Assembly (NCBI RefSeq): GCF_000017505.1
Contig: NC_009675.1
Span: 1,426,001-1,490,000, forward strand
From: Anaeromyxobacter sp. Fw109-5
Lineage (GTDB): Bacteria; Myxococcota; Myxococcia; Myxococcales; Anaeromyxobacteraceae
Direction: 5' to 3'
DNA: 64,000 nt
Both the position numbers and the translations under genes were made by a program. The notes below the pieces were generated by a model that worked only from the letters and a program-made list of their open reading frames with translations, searched no databases and was not told the origin of the DNA. Below, piece by piece: positions 1-8,702 of this stretch (position 1 is the stretch's first letter; each line of letters begins with the position of its first letter).

Positions 1-1
1 C

Positions 2-1255
2 GGCACCGTGCGCGTGAAGCTCGCGGCGGCGCGCGTGAACGCCAGGCTGGGGCTCCTGCCCCGCGCGAAGGCGCGGGCCATCGAGGCGGCCGCGCGCGAG
101 GTCCTCCGGGGCGAGCACCGCGAGCACTTCGTGGTGGACGTCTACCAGGCCGGCGCGGGCACCTCGCACAACATGAACGTGAACGAGGTCCTCGCGAGCC
201 GCGCGACGGAGCTCCTGGGCGGGCGGCGCGGGCAGCCGCTCGTCTCCGCGAACGACGACGTCAACATGGCGCAGTCCACGAACGACGTCGTCCCCACCGC
301 CATCCGGCTCGCCGCGCTCGAGCTCGCGCCCGCCACCATCGACGCGCTCGGCACGCTCGCCGGTACGCTCGAGGAGAAGGCGCGCGCGTGGGAGGGCGTC
401 GTGAAGTCCGGGCGCACGCACCTCATGGACGCGACGCCGATCCGGCTCGGGCAGGAGGTCTCCGGCTGGGCCGCCGCCCTCCGCGCCGCCGGAGGGCGGA
501 TCCGGGACGCGCTGCCGGAGCTCTCGGTCCTCGGCCTCGGCGGCACCGCCGTCGGCACGGGGCTGAACGCCCATCCGCGCTACGCGAGGCTCGTGGTCGC
601 GGAGCTCGAGGCGCTGACCGGCGTCCCGCTCACCCCGTCGCCGAACCTGTTCTACGCGATGCAGTCGCTCGCTCCGGTCGTGGCGCTCTCCGGCGCGCTC
701 CGCACCGCCGCGCTCGAGCTGCTCCGCATCGGGGGCGACGTCCGGCTCCTGGGCAGCGGCCCGAACACCGGCCTCGGCGAGCTGAGGCTCCCGGCGGTGC
801 AGCCTGGCTCGTCCATCATGCCCGGCAAGGTGAACCCGTCGATGGCCGAGATGCTCGCCATGGTGTCCTACCAGGTGGTCGCGATGGACGCGGGGATCGC
901 CTGGGCCGCGAGCGGCGGGCAGCTCGAGCTGAACGTCATGATGCCGCTCGTCGCGTGGGACCTCTGCCACGCGCTCGAGATCCTCGCGAACGCCGTGCGC
1001 GCGTTCGACCTCCGCTGCGCGCGCGGGCTCGAGGCCGACGAGGCGCGGGCCCGTCACTACGCGGAGCGCACGGTGAGCCTCGCGACCGCGCTCGCGCCGC
1101 GGCTCGGGTACGCCGCCGCCGCCGAGATCGTGAAGGAGTCGGTGCGGACCGGCCGCTCCATCGTGGAGGTGGCCGTGTCCCGCGGCGGCCTGACGGAGCG
1201 GGAGGCCCGGCGGATCCTGGATCCAGGCAAGCTCACGCGGCCTGGCAGGGCTTGA
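2..1255 (+). CDS. Fumarase/aspartase-superfamily lyase, 5'-truncated by window edge
   Basis: The frame is open from the first bases of the window, so the true start and about 45 residues lie upstream; the GTG at 8 is only an internal codon. The superfamily active-site loop is intact (GSSIMPGKVNP, about residues 265-275), as are GRTHLMDATP (substrate binding) and NMAQSTND. The Gly in MPGKVNP and the THLMDATP stretch favour class II fumarase (reversible fumarate hydration, soluble homotetramer) over aspartase, which usually has MPAKVNP. The lyase fold is certain; the substrate is not. The next gene starts 18 bp downstream on the same strand, so the two may be cotranscribed. Confidence 0.85.
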   Translation, partial: GTVRVKLAAARVNARLGLLPRAKARAIEAAAREVLRGEHREHFVVDVYQAGAGTSHNMNVNEVLASRATELLGGRRGQPLVSANDDVNMAQSTNDVVPTAIRLAALELAPATIDALGTLAGTLEEKARAWEGVVKSGRTHLMDATPIRLGQEVSGWAAALRAAGGRIRDALPELSVLGLGGTAVGTGLNAHPRYARLVVAELEALTGVPLTPSPNLFYAMQSLAPVVALSGALRTAALELLRIGGDVRLLGSGPNTGLGELRLPAVQPGSSIMPGKVNPSMAEMLAMVSYQVVAMDAGIAWAASGGQLELNVMMPLVAWDLCHALEILANAVRAFDLRCARGLEADEARARHYAERTVSLATALAPRLGYAAAAEIVKESVRTGRSIVEVAVSRGGLTEREARRILDPGKLTRPGRA

Positions 1256-1273
1256 TGGCGGTATCATCTGCCC

Positions 1274-2629
1274 GTGCCACGCCTCGGCGAGCTGCTCGTG
1301 CAGGAGGGGACGTGCGATCCGGACGCGATCCGCGGCGCGCTCCGCAACCAGGTCATCTTCGGCGGACGGCTGGGGACGAACCTCCTGGAGATGGGCGCGA
1401 TCGCCGAGGACGCGCTCGCCGCGGCGCTGGGCCGGCGCCACCGGCTGCCCGCGCTCTGCGGCGAGCTCCCGCTCGAGCCGAAGGCCCTCTCGCTCCTGCG
1501 CGCAGAGGTCGCCGACCGCCACGACGTCGTGCCCTACCTCGTCGCGGATCGCCGCCTCGCGATCCTCGCCTGCGATCCCTCGAACCTCCGCATGCTCGAC
1601 GAGGTCGCCTTCGCCACCGGCAAGCAGGTGCACCCCATCGTCGTGCCGGAGGCGCGCCTCTGGACGCTCCTCAGGCGAGCCTACGGCGTCGCGCGGCAGC
1701 TCCGCGGCATCGACGTGGAGTTCGGGTCGCTGAAGGACGGGGGGGCACCCGCGGTCGCGCCGCGCGCCGCCCCCCCTCCGCCCGGCGCCGCCCCGGACCT
1801 CCTCGGCGAGGGGGACTTCGAGGCGCTCTACGCGCGGAGGGGCGCGTTCGAGCTCCAGCCGCCCCGGGGACGGGCGATGGGGAGTGGGCCGGACCAGGCC
1901 GGTCGCCCTCCGCTCGCCGGCGGGACCGCGGCGCGCGGTCCGGCTCCGGCCGCCGCCGAGCCCGCCGGGGGAGCGGCGCGGGACGAGCCGCCGGACGACA
2001 TCATCGAGCTCACGGACCTCCTGTGCCCGGACGACGAGGTGCCCCTCGCCGCCGACCTGCTCGCGTCCCTCGCGCGCGTCCCCGGCCACGCGCCGCCCGC
2101 CCGCCTCGTCGCGCCCGCCGCGCCGCGCGAGGAGCCCGAGCCGACCCCGCTCCGGTTCGAGGACGCGCTCCGCGCGCTCGAGGGCGTGACCGATCGCGGC
2201 GCCATCGCCCGCACCGTGCTGCGGTACGCCCGCTCCCACTTCCGGCGCGCCGTGCTCCTCACCGTGAATCGGGACGTCGCGCAGGGCTGGGCGGGGCTCG
2301 GGGAGGGGGTCGGCGCCGACCAGGTGCGCCGCCTCCGCCTCCCGCTCGGCGCGCCCGGCATCGTGGACACCGTGGTGCGGACCCGGGCCCACTTCCTCGG
2401 CCCGATCCCCAAGACCGAGGCGAACATCCGGCTCCTCAAGCGGCTCGGCGGCGGCGTGCCCGGAAACGCCTTCCTCGTGCCGATCCTGGCGCTCGGGAGG
2501 GTGGTGAACGTCTTCTACGCCGACGACGGCCGCGGCGGGGTCCTGGACGCGGCGGGGGTGGGGGAGCTCCTCATCCTCGCGACCCGGATCGCGAAGAGCT
2601 ACGAGACGCTCGTCGCCCGCGTGCGGTAG
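1274..2629 (+). CDS. MshEN (GspE N-terminal)-domain protein with GAF-like C-terminal region
   Basis: This protein of 451 residues starts at GTG. Residues 1-145 resemble the N-terminal domain of type II secretion/type IV pilus ATPases (MshEN), a module that in some proteins binds c-di-GMP: a GELLVQEG helix, then LGTNLLEMG and a conserved acidic/hydrophobic core. A Pro/Ala-rich linker (about 165-290) follows, then an alpha/beta region (about 295-451) reminiscent of a GAF domain. There is no Walker A or B motif, so it is not a secretion ATPase. A stand-alone MshEN plus a sensor-like domain suggests a signalling or regulatory role, possibly in motility or secretion; this is inference from the domain layout only. 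Confidence 0.7.
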   Translation: MPRLGELLVQEGTCDPDAIRGALRNQVIFGGRLGTNLLEMGAIAEDALAAALGRRHRLPALCGELPLEPKALSLLRAEVADRHDVVPYLVADRRLAILACDPSNLRMLDEVAFATGKQVHPIVVPEARLWTLLRRAYGVARQLRGIDVEFGSLKDGGAPAVAPRAAPPPPGAAPDLLGEGDFEALYARRGAFELQPPRGRAMGSGPDQAGRPPLAGGTAARGPAPAAAEPAGGAARDEPPDDIIELTDLLCPDDEVPLAADLLASLARVPGHAPPARLVAPAAPREEPEPTPLRFEDALRALEGVTDRGAIARTVLRYARSHFRRAVLLTVNRDVAQGWAGLGEGVGADQVRRLRLPLGAPGIVDTVVRTRAHFLGPIPKTEANIRLLKRLGGGVPGNAFLVPILALGRVVNVFYADDGRGGVLDAAGVGELLILATRIAKSYETLVARVR

Positions 2630-2643
2630 AAGGGGTGCGCTCC

Positions 2644-3189
2644 ATGGCCGCCACCCTCCACTACTTCATGCTCCCCGATGACGAGCGGGCGCTCTTCCGC
2701 CACCTCGAGCGCCGCGAGCTCACCGTCTACCCGGAGCTCGTTCCGCCCGGGTGGGAGGCCCCCCGCGTCGCCCCCGAGCTCGTGGACGCGCTGGAGCTGC
2801 CTGCCTACTACCTCGCCCTGGAGCGGCTCGGGCCCGTGATCGTCCACCCGGTGAAGCGGGGGAAGGACAGGGGCATGCTCGAGATCGAGGAGATCCCGTC
2901 GCCGGTGTTCCATTACGAGCGCTCCGTCCGCAACGAGGAGGGCGAGCTCGTGGCGGGTCGGCTCTGGGCGGAGCTCGACGTCACCGACGACGCGAACACC
3001 CGCATCGGCAAGCCGCTCGCCCTGAAGTCGCTCTTCCAGGAGATCCACGACCTCTTCCGCAAGAACTGGCGGCGGAGCGATCCCAAGGGGTTCTGGGTCG
3101 GGCCCACGGCGGGGGCGGCGTGGAAGCGCGGCGAGCTGAAGCTGCGCGAGGCCGGTCACAAGGGGCGGCTGGTGGGGGTCTGGCGGTGA
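2644..3189 (+). CDS. Conserved hypothetical protein, about 181 aa
   Basis: The ATG at 2644 lies 14 bp after the stop of the MshEN gene, and its frame carries normal codon bias, which marks it as a real gene in a short operon. The protein is soluble, with no signal peptide or membrane segment, rich in charged residues and Trp/Tyr, and ends in a basic tail. I do not recognise a family. The N-terminal part (LHYFMLPDDERALFRHLE) reads as a helix, followed by beta-rich sequence. Function is unknown. Confidence 0.7.
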   Translation: MAATLHYFMLPDDERALFRHLERRELTVYPELVPPGWEAPRVAPELVDALELPAYYLALERLGPVIVHPVKRGKDRGMLEIEEIPSPVFHYERSVRNEEGELVAGRLWAELDVTDDANTRIGKPLALKSLFQEIHDLFRKNWRRSDPKGFWVGPTAGAAWKRGELKLREAGHKGRLVGVWR

Positions 3190-3263
3190 GGCGCTCGCAG
3201 GCGGCCACGCCGATCTCGGCGGTTGACGCACGCGCCCAGGGCCGGTACACGTGCCGCTTGACT

Positions 3264-3605
3264 GTGCCCCTCCCGCCTCGCTATAAGGCCGCGCTCGCAG
3301 CGGTTCTCCTGACGCTGCCGGGTGTCGCGCTGGCCGAGCGGGTCGCCGGAGCGGTCCTCCCCGACGAGGCGGTAAAGGTCGGAGAGAACCGGTACCGGGT
3401 CTCGAAGAGCTACGACGACACGCTGAAGTTCTTCCGGACGGTCTACTCGCCGGGGAAGTTCAGGAGACGGCCGATCGCGGACCAGCCCGCCGTGAAGGCC
3501 GTGCACATCGAGAACCCGGAGGCGAAGCCGGGGCAGTGGGAAGGGCTGAACGTCTACGAGCTGAGGGGCGAGACCCGCGTCTTCGTGCTCGTGAAGGGAA
3601 AATAG
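3264..3605 (+). CDS. Small exported protein of unknown function, about 113 aa
   Basis: Starting at GTG 3264 (a TTG at 3258 is an alternative), the first 24 residues form a classic signal peptide: a basic n-region, a Leu/Ala/Val core and a VALA cleavage site before Glu. The mature part of about 90 residues has a beta-rich look with conserved-type Tyr and Phe (YRVSKSYDDTLKFFR). No lipobox is present. It is probably periplasmic or secreted. I recognise no family. tRNA-Gln begins 5 bp after its stop. Confidence 0.6.
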   Translation: MPLPPRYKAALAAVLLTLPGVALAERVAGAVLPDEAVKVGENRYRVSKSYDDTLKFFRTVYSPGKFRRRPIADQPAVKAVHIENPEAKPGQWEGLNVYELRGETRVFVLVKGK

Positions 3606-3610
3606 GTTTC

Positions 3611-3684
3611 TGGGGGATCGTCTAACGGCAGGACGCCAGTCTCTGGATCTGGCTATCTAGGTTCGAATCCTAGTCCCCCAGCCA
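3611..3684 (+). tRNA. tRNA-Gln (anticodon CUG)
   Basis: The acceptor strand TGGGGGA pairs with TCCCCCA and is followed by an encoded GCCA end. The D arm, an anticodon arm with GCCAG/CTGGC and the 7-base loop CTCTGGA (anticodon CTG), and the T arm GTTCGAATC are all present. It reads CAG codons. The gene for the cognate synthetase lies about 1.2-3.5 kb downstream on the opposite strand. Confidence 0.95.
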
Positions 3685-3751
3685 GCATCAAAAAGAAGCA
3701 CCGCGAGCGTTGACTGCCGAACCGCTCGCAGATACATAAGCCGCCGTTGAT

Positions 3752-3826
3752 GGCCCGTTAGTCTAGCGGTTAGGACATCGGCCTCTCACGCCGAGAGCAT
3801 GGGTTCAAGTCCCGTACGGGTCACCA
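3752..3826 (+). tRNA. tRNA-Glu (anticodon CUC)
   Basis: The acceptor strand GGCCCGT pairs with ACGGGTC, followed by an encoded ACCA end. The anticodon stem TCGGC/GCCGA encloses the loop CTCTCAC, giving anticodon CTC for GAG codons; the T loop is GTTCAAGTC. It lies 67 bp after tRNA-Gln on the same strand and is probably on the same precursor. A strong terminator follows directly. Confidence 0.95.
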
Positions 3827-3833
3827 TTCGTAG

Positions 3834-3867
3834 CCCCCGCAACCTTGTCCAGTTGCGGGGGTTTTTT
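3834..3867 (+). terminator. Rho-independent terminator of the tRNA-Gln/tRNA-Glu unit
   Basis: CCCCCGCAAC (3834-3843) pairs perfectly with GTTGCGGGGG (3852-3861) around an 8-base loop, and six T residues follow. It sits 7 bp after the tRNA-Glu CCA end. Confidence 0.92.
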
Positions 3868-3910
3868 GTTTCTTCGGCCGACGTCGGCGCGCGGAGCGTG
3901 GGGTCGCCCG

Positions 3911-4114
3911 TCAGTCCGTGACCGTCGACTCGATGCGCCGGTCGGGGACGAGCCACATGAGCGCGACCGCCACGTAGATGGCGTCCGCCACCCACTCGCG
4001 CACGAAGGCCAGCGGGATGGCGAGGGCGTACAGGACGGGCGAGATCCTGCCCTTCAGATCCTGTCCCACGGCCGCGGCGAGCTTCGAATCCCGGCCCTGG
4101 CCCGCGAGGATCAC
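3911..4114 (-). CDS. Small membrane protein coupled to pfpI (67 aa, TMEM175/DUF1211-tail-like)
   Basis: A GTG start (4114-4112) overlaps the TGA of the upstream PfpI-family gene in the arrangement GTGA, which suggests translational coupling. The 67-residue product has two hydrophobic stretches (about 25-38 and 42-55) separated by REWV and ends in [10 protein letters not shown]. This resembles the last two helices of TMEM175/DUF1211 channel-like proteins, but the other helices are absent. It may be a remnant or an independent small membrane protein. The family link is tentative. Confidence 0.45.
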   Translation of the reverse strand: MILAGQGRDSKLAAAVGQDLKGRISPVLYALAIPLAFVREWVADAIYVAVALMWLVPDRRIESTVTD

Positions 4115-4698
4115 GCCTCGATCCGCGACCCGAGCACCTTCAAGAACTGGCGCATCCACTCCGGGTGCGCCGGCCACGCCGGCGCCGTGACGAGCTTACC
4201 GTCGGTGAGCGCGTTCGACGCCGTGGCGTTCACCTCGCCGAAGCGCGCGCCGGCCGCGGCGCACTCCGGGCCGACGGCGGGGTAGGCGATGCACGCCTTG
4301 CCCTTCAGGATCCCCGCGGCGGCCAGGATCTGCGGGCCATGGCAGATGGCCGCGATGGGCTTGTCGTCGCGCGCGAAGGTCTGGACGAGCTCGATCACGC
4401 GCGGGTCGAGCCGCAGGTACTCCGGCGCGCGCCCGCCGGGGACGACGAGCGCGTCGTAGTCGCCCGGGCGGATCTCCTCGAACGTGGCGGTGACCGCGAA
4501 GCGGTGGCCGGGCAGCTCGACGTAGGTCTGGTCGCCCACGAAGTCGTGCACCGCGGTCTTCACCGTGTCGCCCGCCTTCTTGCCGGGGCAGACCGTGTGG
4601 ACCGTGTGGCCGACCATCGTCAGGATCTGGTACGGCACCATCGCCTCGTAGTCCTCGACGAAGTCGCCGACGAGCATGAGGATCTTCTTCGCGGACAT
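4111..4698 (-). CDS. PfpI/DJ-1 family protein (type 1 glutamine amidotransferase-like)
   Basis: The start at ATG 4698 is fixed by AGGAGG seven bases upstream; the longer upstream frame lacks such a signal. The 195-residue product has the PfpI fold: [15 protein letters not shown] near the N-terminus with the acidic residue of the active site, [12 protein letters not shown], and the nucleophile elbow [10 protein letters not shown] with its Cys. Members are cysteine hydrolases, deglycase or chaperone-like stress proteins acting in the cytoplasm; the exact substrate cannot be told. Its stop overlaps the start of a small membrane-protein gene. Confidence 0.9.
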   Translation of the reverse strand: MSAKKILMLVGDFVEDYEAMVPYQILTMVGHTVHTVCPGKKAGDTVKTAVHDFVGDQTYVELPGHRFAVTATFEEIRPGDYDALVVPGGRAPEYLRLDPRVIELVQTFARDDKPIAAICHGPQILAAAGILKGKACIAYPAVGPECAAAGARFGEVNATASNALTDGKLVTAPAWPAHPEWMRQFLKVLGSRIEA

Positions 4699-4806
4699 GG
4701 ACGTCCTCCTCGCGGTGCGGGATGTGGCGAGGATGGCTCGCGCCCTCCCGCGCGGCCCGTTCCAGTTGGGTGCGGATCGGGGACGCGGCATGCCCGGCCA
4801 GCCGGG

Positions 4807-7152
4807 CTATCGCAGCTTCTCCTCCAGGACCTGCCGCACCAGCGCCGCGTCCGCCGCGCCGCCGGTCTCGCGCATCGCCGCGCCGACCAGCACGCCGAAC
4901 AGCTTCTTCTCTCCGGCGCGGTAACGGTCGGCCTCGGCCCGGCGCGCCTCGAGCGCCCGCGCGACGGCGGCCTCGACCGCGCCGCGGTCCTCCACCTTCT
5001 CGAGCCCGAGCGCCTTCATGCGCGCCTCGGGCTCTCCGCCCTTCTCCACGAGCTCGGCGAGGAGCGCCTTGCCCGCCGCGGGCGTGAGGCGGCCGGCGTC
5101 GACGAGCGCCACGAGCCGGCCGAAGGCGCCCGGCCCGAGCGGGAGCGATTCGAGCGCGCGATCCCGCGCGGCGCCGAGGAGGTCGTTCAGCAGCCAGCGC
5201 GCCACCGAGCGGGCGCTCGGGTGGACCGCGAGCGCGGCGTCGAACCACGTCGCGAGCGAGGGGTCGCCGGAGAGGAGGTCGGCCTCCTCCTCCGGGAGCG
5301 CGAGCGGCCCCGTGTAGCGCGCGTGGCGCGCCGCGAGCTCCGGGTTCGCGGCGCGCGCCTCGGCCCGCAGGTCCGCCCGGCTCCTCCGCGCAGCGGCTCC
5401 CTGCTCCGCCGTCGTCGGACCACCGTCGCCCCGCGCGCCGGGAGCGGGCTCGCGGCGGGTGCGTCGCTCCACCGGCTTCGCCGCGGCGGAGCGCGCCGCC
5501 CAGGTGTCCTTGAGCGTGATGGTCCGGTTGAACACGGGCGCCCCCGGGCGCGAGTCCACCGGGTCCACGAAGAAGTAGCCCTGCCGCAGGAACTGCCAGC
5601 GGGTGCCGGAGGCGGCCGCGGCGAGGGCAGGCTCCACGCGCGCGCCGGCCGTCACCGCCAGCGAGCGAGGGTTGAGGGCCGCGAGGAAGTCCGGCTCCGC
5701 GTCGGGCTGCTCGGCGCCGAAGAGCCGGTCGTACAGCCGGACCTCCGCGGGCGCCGAGCGCGTCGCGTGGACCCAGTGGATCGTCCCCGCCACCTTGCGC
5801 CGCTCGCCCTCGCCGCGCGAGGCGGGATCGTGCGTGCAGCGGACCGCGGCGATCGCGCCCGACGCGTCGCGCACCACGCCCTCGCAGCGGACCACGTAGC
5901 CGCCCGCGAGGCGCACCTCGCGGCCGGGGGCGAGCCGCTTCCAGTCCTTCGGCGGCGCCTCGGAGAAGTCGTCCCGCTCGATGAGGAGCTCGCGGCCGAA
6001 CGGCACCTTGCGGCTCCCGCCGCGCTGCGGCTCGGCGGGCCACCACGGGACGTCCAGCTCCTCGGTCCGGTCCGCCGGCCAGCTCTCGACGACGAGCGGC
6101 AGCGGGTTCAGCACCGCGAGCGCGCGCGGCGTCCGTCCCTCGAGGTCGGCGCGGATGGCGAACTCGAGCTTGCCGATGTCGACGACGCTGTTGTTCTTCG
6201 CGACGCCGATGAGCTCGGCGAAGTCGCGGAGCGCCTCGGGCGTCACCCCCCGCCGGCGCATCCCGGCGATGGTGGGCATGCGCGGGTCGTCCCAGCCCGC
6301 CACGCGCCGCTCGTTCACGAGCTGGAGGAGCTTCCGCTTCGATAGCACCGTGTAGCCGAGCGCGAGCCGCGCGAACTCGTACTGCCGCGGCCGCGGATCC
6401 CACGGGCCGAGGTTGTCGAGCACCCAGTCGTACAGCTCGCGGTTCGACTCGAACTCGAGCGTGCAGATGGAGTGCGTCACGCCCTCGAACGCGTCCTCCA
6501 GCGGATGGGCGAAGTCGTACATCGGGTAGATGCACCAGGTGTCGCCCGTGCGGTGGTGGCTCGCGTGCCGGATCCGGTAGAGCAGCGGATCGCGCAGGAG
6601 CACGTTCGGGTGTGCCATGTCGATCCGGGCCCGCAGCACCGCCGCGCCGTCCGGGAGCTCACCCCCGCGCATGCGCCGGAGCAGGTCGAGGCTCTCCGCC
6701 GGGGGACGGTCACGGAACGGGCTGTTCACGCCCGGCCGCTCGAAGCTGCCGCGCTGCTCGCGGATCTCGTCCTGCGTCTGGGTGTCGACGTACGCCTTGC
6801 CGTCTCGGACCAGCCGCTCGGCGCACTCGTACATCCGCTCGAAGAAGCCCGACGCGTAGTAGAGGTGCTCGCCCCACTCGCACCCGAGCCAGCGCACGTC
6901 CGCCTGGATGGCCTCGACGTACTCGGTCTCCTCGGTGACCGGGTTCGTGTCGTCGAAGCGCAGGTGGGTGCGGCCGCCGTAGGCCCGGGCGAGGCCGAAG
7001 TTGAGGAGGATCGACTTCGCGTGGCCGATGTGGAGGAAGCCGTTCGGCTCGGGCGGGAAGCGCGTGACGACCCGGCCGCCGTTCCTGCCGGCGCGGAGGT
7101 CCGCCTCGACGATCTCGGCGAGGAAGTTCTGGGGGCGCGGTGCGTCGCTCAT
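4807..7152 (-). CDS. glnS: Glutaminyl-tRNA synthetase with C-terminal YqeY/GatB-like domain
   Basis: GlnRS charges tRNA-Gln with glutamine. The class I signature HIGH is at residues 41-44 in PPEPNGFLHIGHAKS, and the KMSKS equivalent is VLSKRK (about 268-273). RFDDTNP and WCIYPMYDFAHP are also diagnostic. The catalytic and anticodon-binding parts end near residue 560. A Pro/Ala/Arg linker and a domain of about 190 residues follow, ending in an alpha-helical stretch typical of YqeY and the GatB tail, making 781 residues against about 550 for E. coli GlnRS. Such tails are known in Deinococcus GlnRS, where they help bind tRNA. The gltX gene lies 117 bp upstream on the same strand. Confidence 0.97.
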   Translation of the reverse strand: MSDAPRPQNFLAEIVEADLRAGRNGGRVVTRFPPEPNGFLHIGHAKSILLNFGLARAYGGRTHLRFDDTNPVTEETEYVEAIQADVRWLGCEWGEHLYYASGFFERMYECAERLVRDGKAYVDTQTQDEIREQRGSFERPGVNSPFRDRPPAESLDLLRRMRGGELPDGAAVLRARIDMAHPNVLLRDPLLYRIRHASHHRTGDTWCIYPMYDFAHPLEDAFEGVTHSICTLEFESNRELYDWVLDNLGPWDPRPRQYEFARLALGYTVLSKRKLLQLVNERRVAGWDDPRMPTIAGMRRRGVTPEALRDFAELIGVAKNNSVVDIGKLEFAIRADLEGRTPRALAVLNPLPLVVESWPADRTEELDVPWWPAEPQRGGSRKVPFGRELLIERDDFSEAPPKDWKRLAPGREVRLAGGYVVRCEGVVRDASGAIAAVRCTHDPASRGEGERRKVAGTIHWVHATRSAPAEVRLYDRLFGAEQPDAEPDFLAALNPRSLAVTAGARVEPALAAAASGTRWQFLRQGYFFVDPVDSRPGAPVFNRTITLKDTWAARSAAAKPVERRTRREPAPGARGDGGPTTAEQGAAARRSRADLRAEARAANPELAARHARYTGPLALPEEEADLLSGDPSLATWFDAALAVHPSARSVARWLLNDLLGAARDRALESLPLGPGAFGRLVALVDAGRLTPAAGKALLAELVEKGGEPEARMKALGLEKVEDRGAVEAAVARALEARRAEADRYRAGEKKLFGVLVGAAMRETGGAADAALVRQVLEEKLR

Positions 7153-7269
7153 CGTGGCCGATGGTGGTATCCCAGCGCGAAACGCCCCGCAACCTGGTGA
7201 TGCCGGTGCGCCCTGAGCTCCAGGCTCCAGGCTTCGGGAACCGCGCGACGCCGTCGCCGCAGCCCCCCG

Positions 7270-8685
7270 CTACCCGATGATCCGGAGCGCGTCGTCGAGC
7301 CGCCGCAGCGCCTCGTCCTTCCCGAGGATCTGGAGGACGTCGTACATGCCGGGGGAGGCCGTGCCGCCGGTGAGCGCCACCCGCACCGGCTGCGCGACCT
7401 TGCCGAGGCCTAGCCCGCGCTTCGCCGCCTCGTCGTGGAAGAGCTTCTCGAGCGCGGCCGTCTCGAGCGCCTCCAGCGCCGCGATCCCGGCCCGGATGGC
7501 CTCGAGGATGGGCCTCGTGTCCTGGGTGAGGAACTTGTCCTTCGCCTTGGGGTCGAGCTGGACGGGGGCGTAGAAGTAGCGGAACTGCTGCACGTACTCG
7601 CCGAAGGTGCGGGCGCGCTCGCGGGCCACGGCGCACACGTGGCGCAGCTTGGCGTCGTCCGCGGCGGGGAGCCCCGCGGCCTGGAAGTAGGGCAGCGCCC
7701 GCCGCGCGAGCTCCTCGTCGGAGAGCTTCTTCAGCCACTCGTGGTTCACCCAGGCCATCTTGTCCTGGTTGAACACGCCCGCGGTCGCCCCCACGTCCTT
7801 GAAGTCGAAGAAGCGGACGAGCTCGTCGCGGGTGAAGAGCTCCTGGTCGCCGTGCGACCAGCCGAGGCGCACGAGGTAGTTCACCACCGCCTCGGGCAGG
7901 TAGCCCATGTCGCGATAGGCCGTGACGCTGGTCGCGCCGTGGCGCTTCGAGAGGCGCGTCTTGTCCGCCCCCAGGATCATCGGCAGGTGCGCGAAGCGGG
8001 GGGCGGGATACCCGAGCGCCTCGTACATGAGGATCTGACGGGCGGTGTTGTTCACGTGGTCGTCGCCGCGGGCGACGAGGTTGATCGCCATCGTCACGTC
8101 GTCGACGACCGCGCCGAAGTTGTAGAGCGGGACGCCGTCGCCGCGGAGGATCACCTCGTCCTGCAGCACCTCGTAGGGCGTCTCGATCGGTCCCTTCACG
8201 AGATCGACGAACGTCTTGGAGCCGGTCTGCGGCACCCGGAAGCGGATGACGTGCGGCCGGGACGGGTCGTAGGGGAGCTCCCGGCAGGTGCCGGGATAGC
8301 GGAACTGGCGCTTCTCCGCCTCGGCCTGCTTCCGCTGCGCGTCGAGGACGTCCTTCGTGCAATAGCAGGCGTACGCCTTGCCCTCGCGGATGAGCTTCTC
8401 CGCGTGGGTCTTGTAGATCTCGAGCCGCTGCGTCTGGAAGTACGGCCCGTGTGGACCGCCGACGTCGGGTCCCTCGTCCCAGTCGAGGCCGAGCCAGCGC
8501 AGCCCATCGAAGATCGCGTCCACCGCCGCCTGGGTGGAGCGCTCGCGGTCCGTGTCCTCGATCCGCAAGACGAACGTGCCGCCGTTGCGACGCGCCCACA
8601 GCCAGTTGAAGAGCGCGGTGCGCGCCCCCCCGATGTGCAGGTAGCCGGTGGGAGAAGGAGCGAAGCGAACGCGGGGCTTGTCCAT
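7270..8685 (-). CDS. gltX: Glutamyl-tRNA synthetase
   Basis: This 471-residue class I synthetase charges tRNA-Glu. The N-terminal signature is FAPSPTGYLHIGGAR (HIGG at 17-20) and the KMSKS motif is RLSKRHG (about 243-249). The domain order and length are normal for bacterial GluRS. The gene is transcribed toward glnS and may be cotranscribed with it. The start is ATG at 8685; only 17 bp separate it from the divergent gene at 8703, so the promoters must overlap coding sequence or that neighbour starts later. Because a GlnRS is present, this GluRS is probably discriminating, which is inference. Confidence 0.97.
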   Translation of the reverse strand: MDKPRVRFAPSPTGYLHIGGARTALFNWLWARRNGGTFVLRIEDTDRERSTQAAVDAIFDGLRWLGLDWDEGPDVGGPHGPYFQTQRLEIYKTHAEKLIREGKAYACYCTKDVLDAQRKQAEAEKRQFRYPGTCRELPYDPSRPHVIRFRVPQTGSKTFVDLVKGPIETPYEVLQDEVILRGDGVPLYNFGAVVDDVTMAINLVARGDDHVNNTARQILMYEALGYPAPRFAHLPMILGADKTRLSKRHGATSVTAYRDMGYLPEAVVNYLVRLGWSHGDQELFTRDELVRFFDFKDVGATAGVFNQDKMAWVNHEWLKKLSDEELARRALPYFQAAGLPAADDAKLRHVCAVARERARTFGEYVQQFRYFYAPVQLDPKAKDKFLTQDTRPILEAIRAGIAALEALETAALEKLFHDEAAKRGLGLGKVAQPVRVALTGGTASPGMYDVLQILGKDEALRRLDDALRIIG

Positions 8686-8702
8686 GGCGGGCGGAACCTA
8701 GC

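Noticed and set aside
388..2640. Long in-frame extension upstream of the gene at 2644
   Set aside because: It runs out of frame through the lyase and MshEN genes and is Arg/Pro-rich; only the part from ATG 2644 has normal coding character.
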